Positions 63,897-64,000 of a stretch of DNA of 64,000 nucleotides are shown piece by piece. Both the position numbers and the translations under genes were made by a program. The stretch spans positions 72,400 through 136,399 of the forward strand of contig NZ_JBDOQU010000011.1 in assembly GCF_039839375.1 (NCBI RefSeq), read 5' to 3'. The notes beneath the pieces were generated by a model, which made no database searches, had not been told where the DNA came from, and worked only from the letters and a program-made list of their open reading frames with translations. This stretch comes from JBDOQU01 sp039839375. GTDB taxonomy: Bacteria > Pseudomonadota > Alphaproteobacteria > DSM-16000 > Inquilinaceae. How positions within the stretch are numbered: the first letter of the stretch is position 1; each line of letters starts with the position of its first letter.

Positions 63897-64000
63897 TAGA
63901 TAGGTGACAGTTTAGCCCGGCGACATGGGTGACAGGTCTCAGAGTGGTTGCAGGAGGTGCGGCCATGCCCTGGAGAGAGACCTGTGTGATGGATCAGCGG
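63897..64000 (+). mobile_element. IS481-family insertion sequence, left end (cut by window edge)
   Basis: From about 63902 the sequence TGACAGTTTAGCCCGGC is followed by a related GACATGGGTGACAGG, giving repeated GGTGACAG motifs as seen at termini of IS481-type elements. After GCAGGAGGTGC comes a transposase start. The exact terminus and any target duplication cannot be set without the right end. Confidence 0.6.
63965..64000 (+). CDS. IS481-type transposase, first 12 codons (partial)
   Basis: The frame reads MPWRETCVMDQR before the window ends. This matches the characteristic MPW.e.cVMDQR opening of IS481-family DDE transposases as I remember them. GGAGG about 7 bases upstream supports the start. 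No catalytic residue is within view. Confidence 0.7.
   Translation, partial: MPWRETCVMDQR

Overview
The window is a 64 kb piece of a GC-rich (roughly two-thirds G+C by eye) alphaproteobacterial chromosome. Gene content points to a free-living heterotroph of a Rhodospirillales-like lineage: EF-P with EpmA, a divergently controlled xylose operon, a trehalose/maltose-type ABC transporter, pyruvate phosphate dikinase, a GlxA-type regulator, a DUF6635-like protein, and short palindromic repeats of the kind scattered through alphaproteobacterial intergenic DNA. The order cannot be fixed from sequence alone. Both edges cut a mobile or addiction-type element: a HigB/HigA-like toxin-antitoxin pair on the left and an IS481-type insertion sequence on the right.

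Layout. 1-8.1 kb: toxin-antitoxin remnant, class I fructose-bisphosphate aldolase with a thiamine-phosphate-synthase-like gene, a rubredoxin-MBL protein and an esterase, then epmA divergent from efp, followed by an inositol monophosphatase and a hydroxyacyl-CoA-dehydrogenase-type enzyme. 8.3-11.6 kb: an OmpA-like protein, a MotA/TolQ-like channel and a coiled-coil MotB/OmpA-like stator. 11.8-15.6 kb: three overlapping genes encoding a two-TM periplasmic sensor without output domain, a sensor fused to an MFS transporter, and an ABC_sub_bind periplasmic protein without any ABC permease or ATPase. 15.6-25.7 kb: xylose isomerase, xylulokinase, an oxidoreductase, a TIM-barrel isomerase and a CUT2 sugar ABC transporter, divergent from a ROK repressor. 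25.8-30.3 kb: a low-GC LysE exporter, then a coupled operon of GNAT-C39 peptidase, RimK-type ligase and AzlC/AzlD exporter. 30.3-39.3 kb: a winged-helix regulator, an orphan GAF histidine kinase, a membrane protein, purU, a Mn/Zn ABC transporter and a GlxA regulator. 39.5-48.9 kb: formate-tetrahydrofolate ligase, a ThuEFGK-like transporter and ppdK. 49-57 kb: glyQS, tRNA-Lys, and the rod-shape cluster mreB-mreC-mreD-mrdA. 57.2-61.8 kb: an HlyD/DUF2955/MarC membrane operon, a small coiled-coil protein and a truncated regulator. 61.8-63.7 kb: leuA behind a leucine-rich leader peptide.

How it fits together. Most genes are metabolic: xylose uptake to xylulose-5-phosphate, pyruvate/PEP interconversion, one-carbon folate cycling (purU releases formate, fhs recaptures it), leucine synthesis under attenuation, and cell-wall elongation. 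The least explained unit is the sensor / sensor-MFS / binding-protein trio at 11.8-15.6 kb, which looks like a binding-protein-guided, self-sensing secondary transporter. Also notable are the C39-RimK-AzlCD operon (a probable make-and-export system for an amino-acid conjugate or small peptide), a sharply bounded low-GC patch with an apparent insertion inside glyS, a shared palindrome flanking the small-protein/efflux/regulator locus at 60 kb, and the leuA leader.
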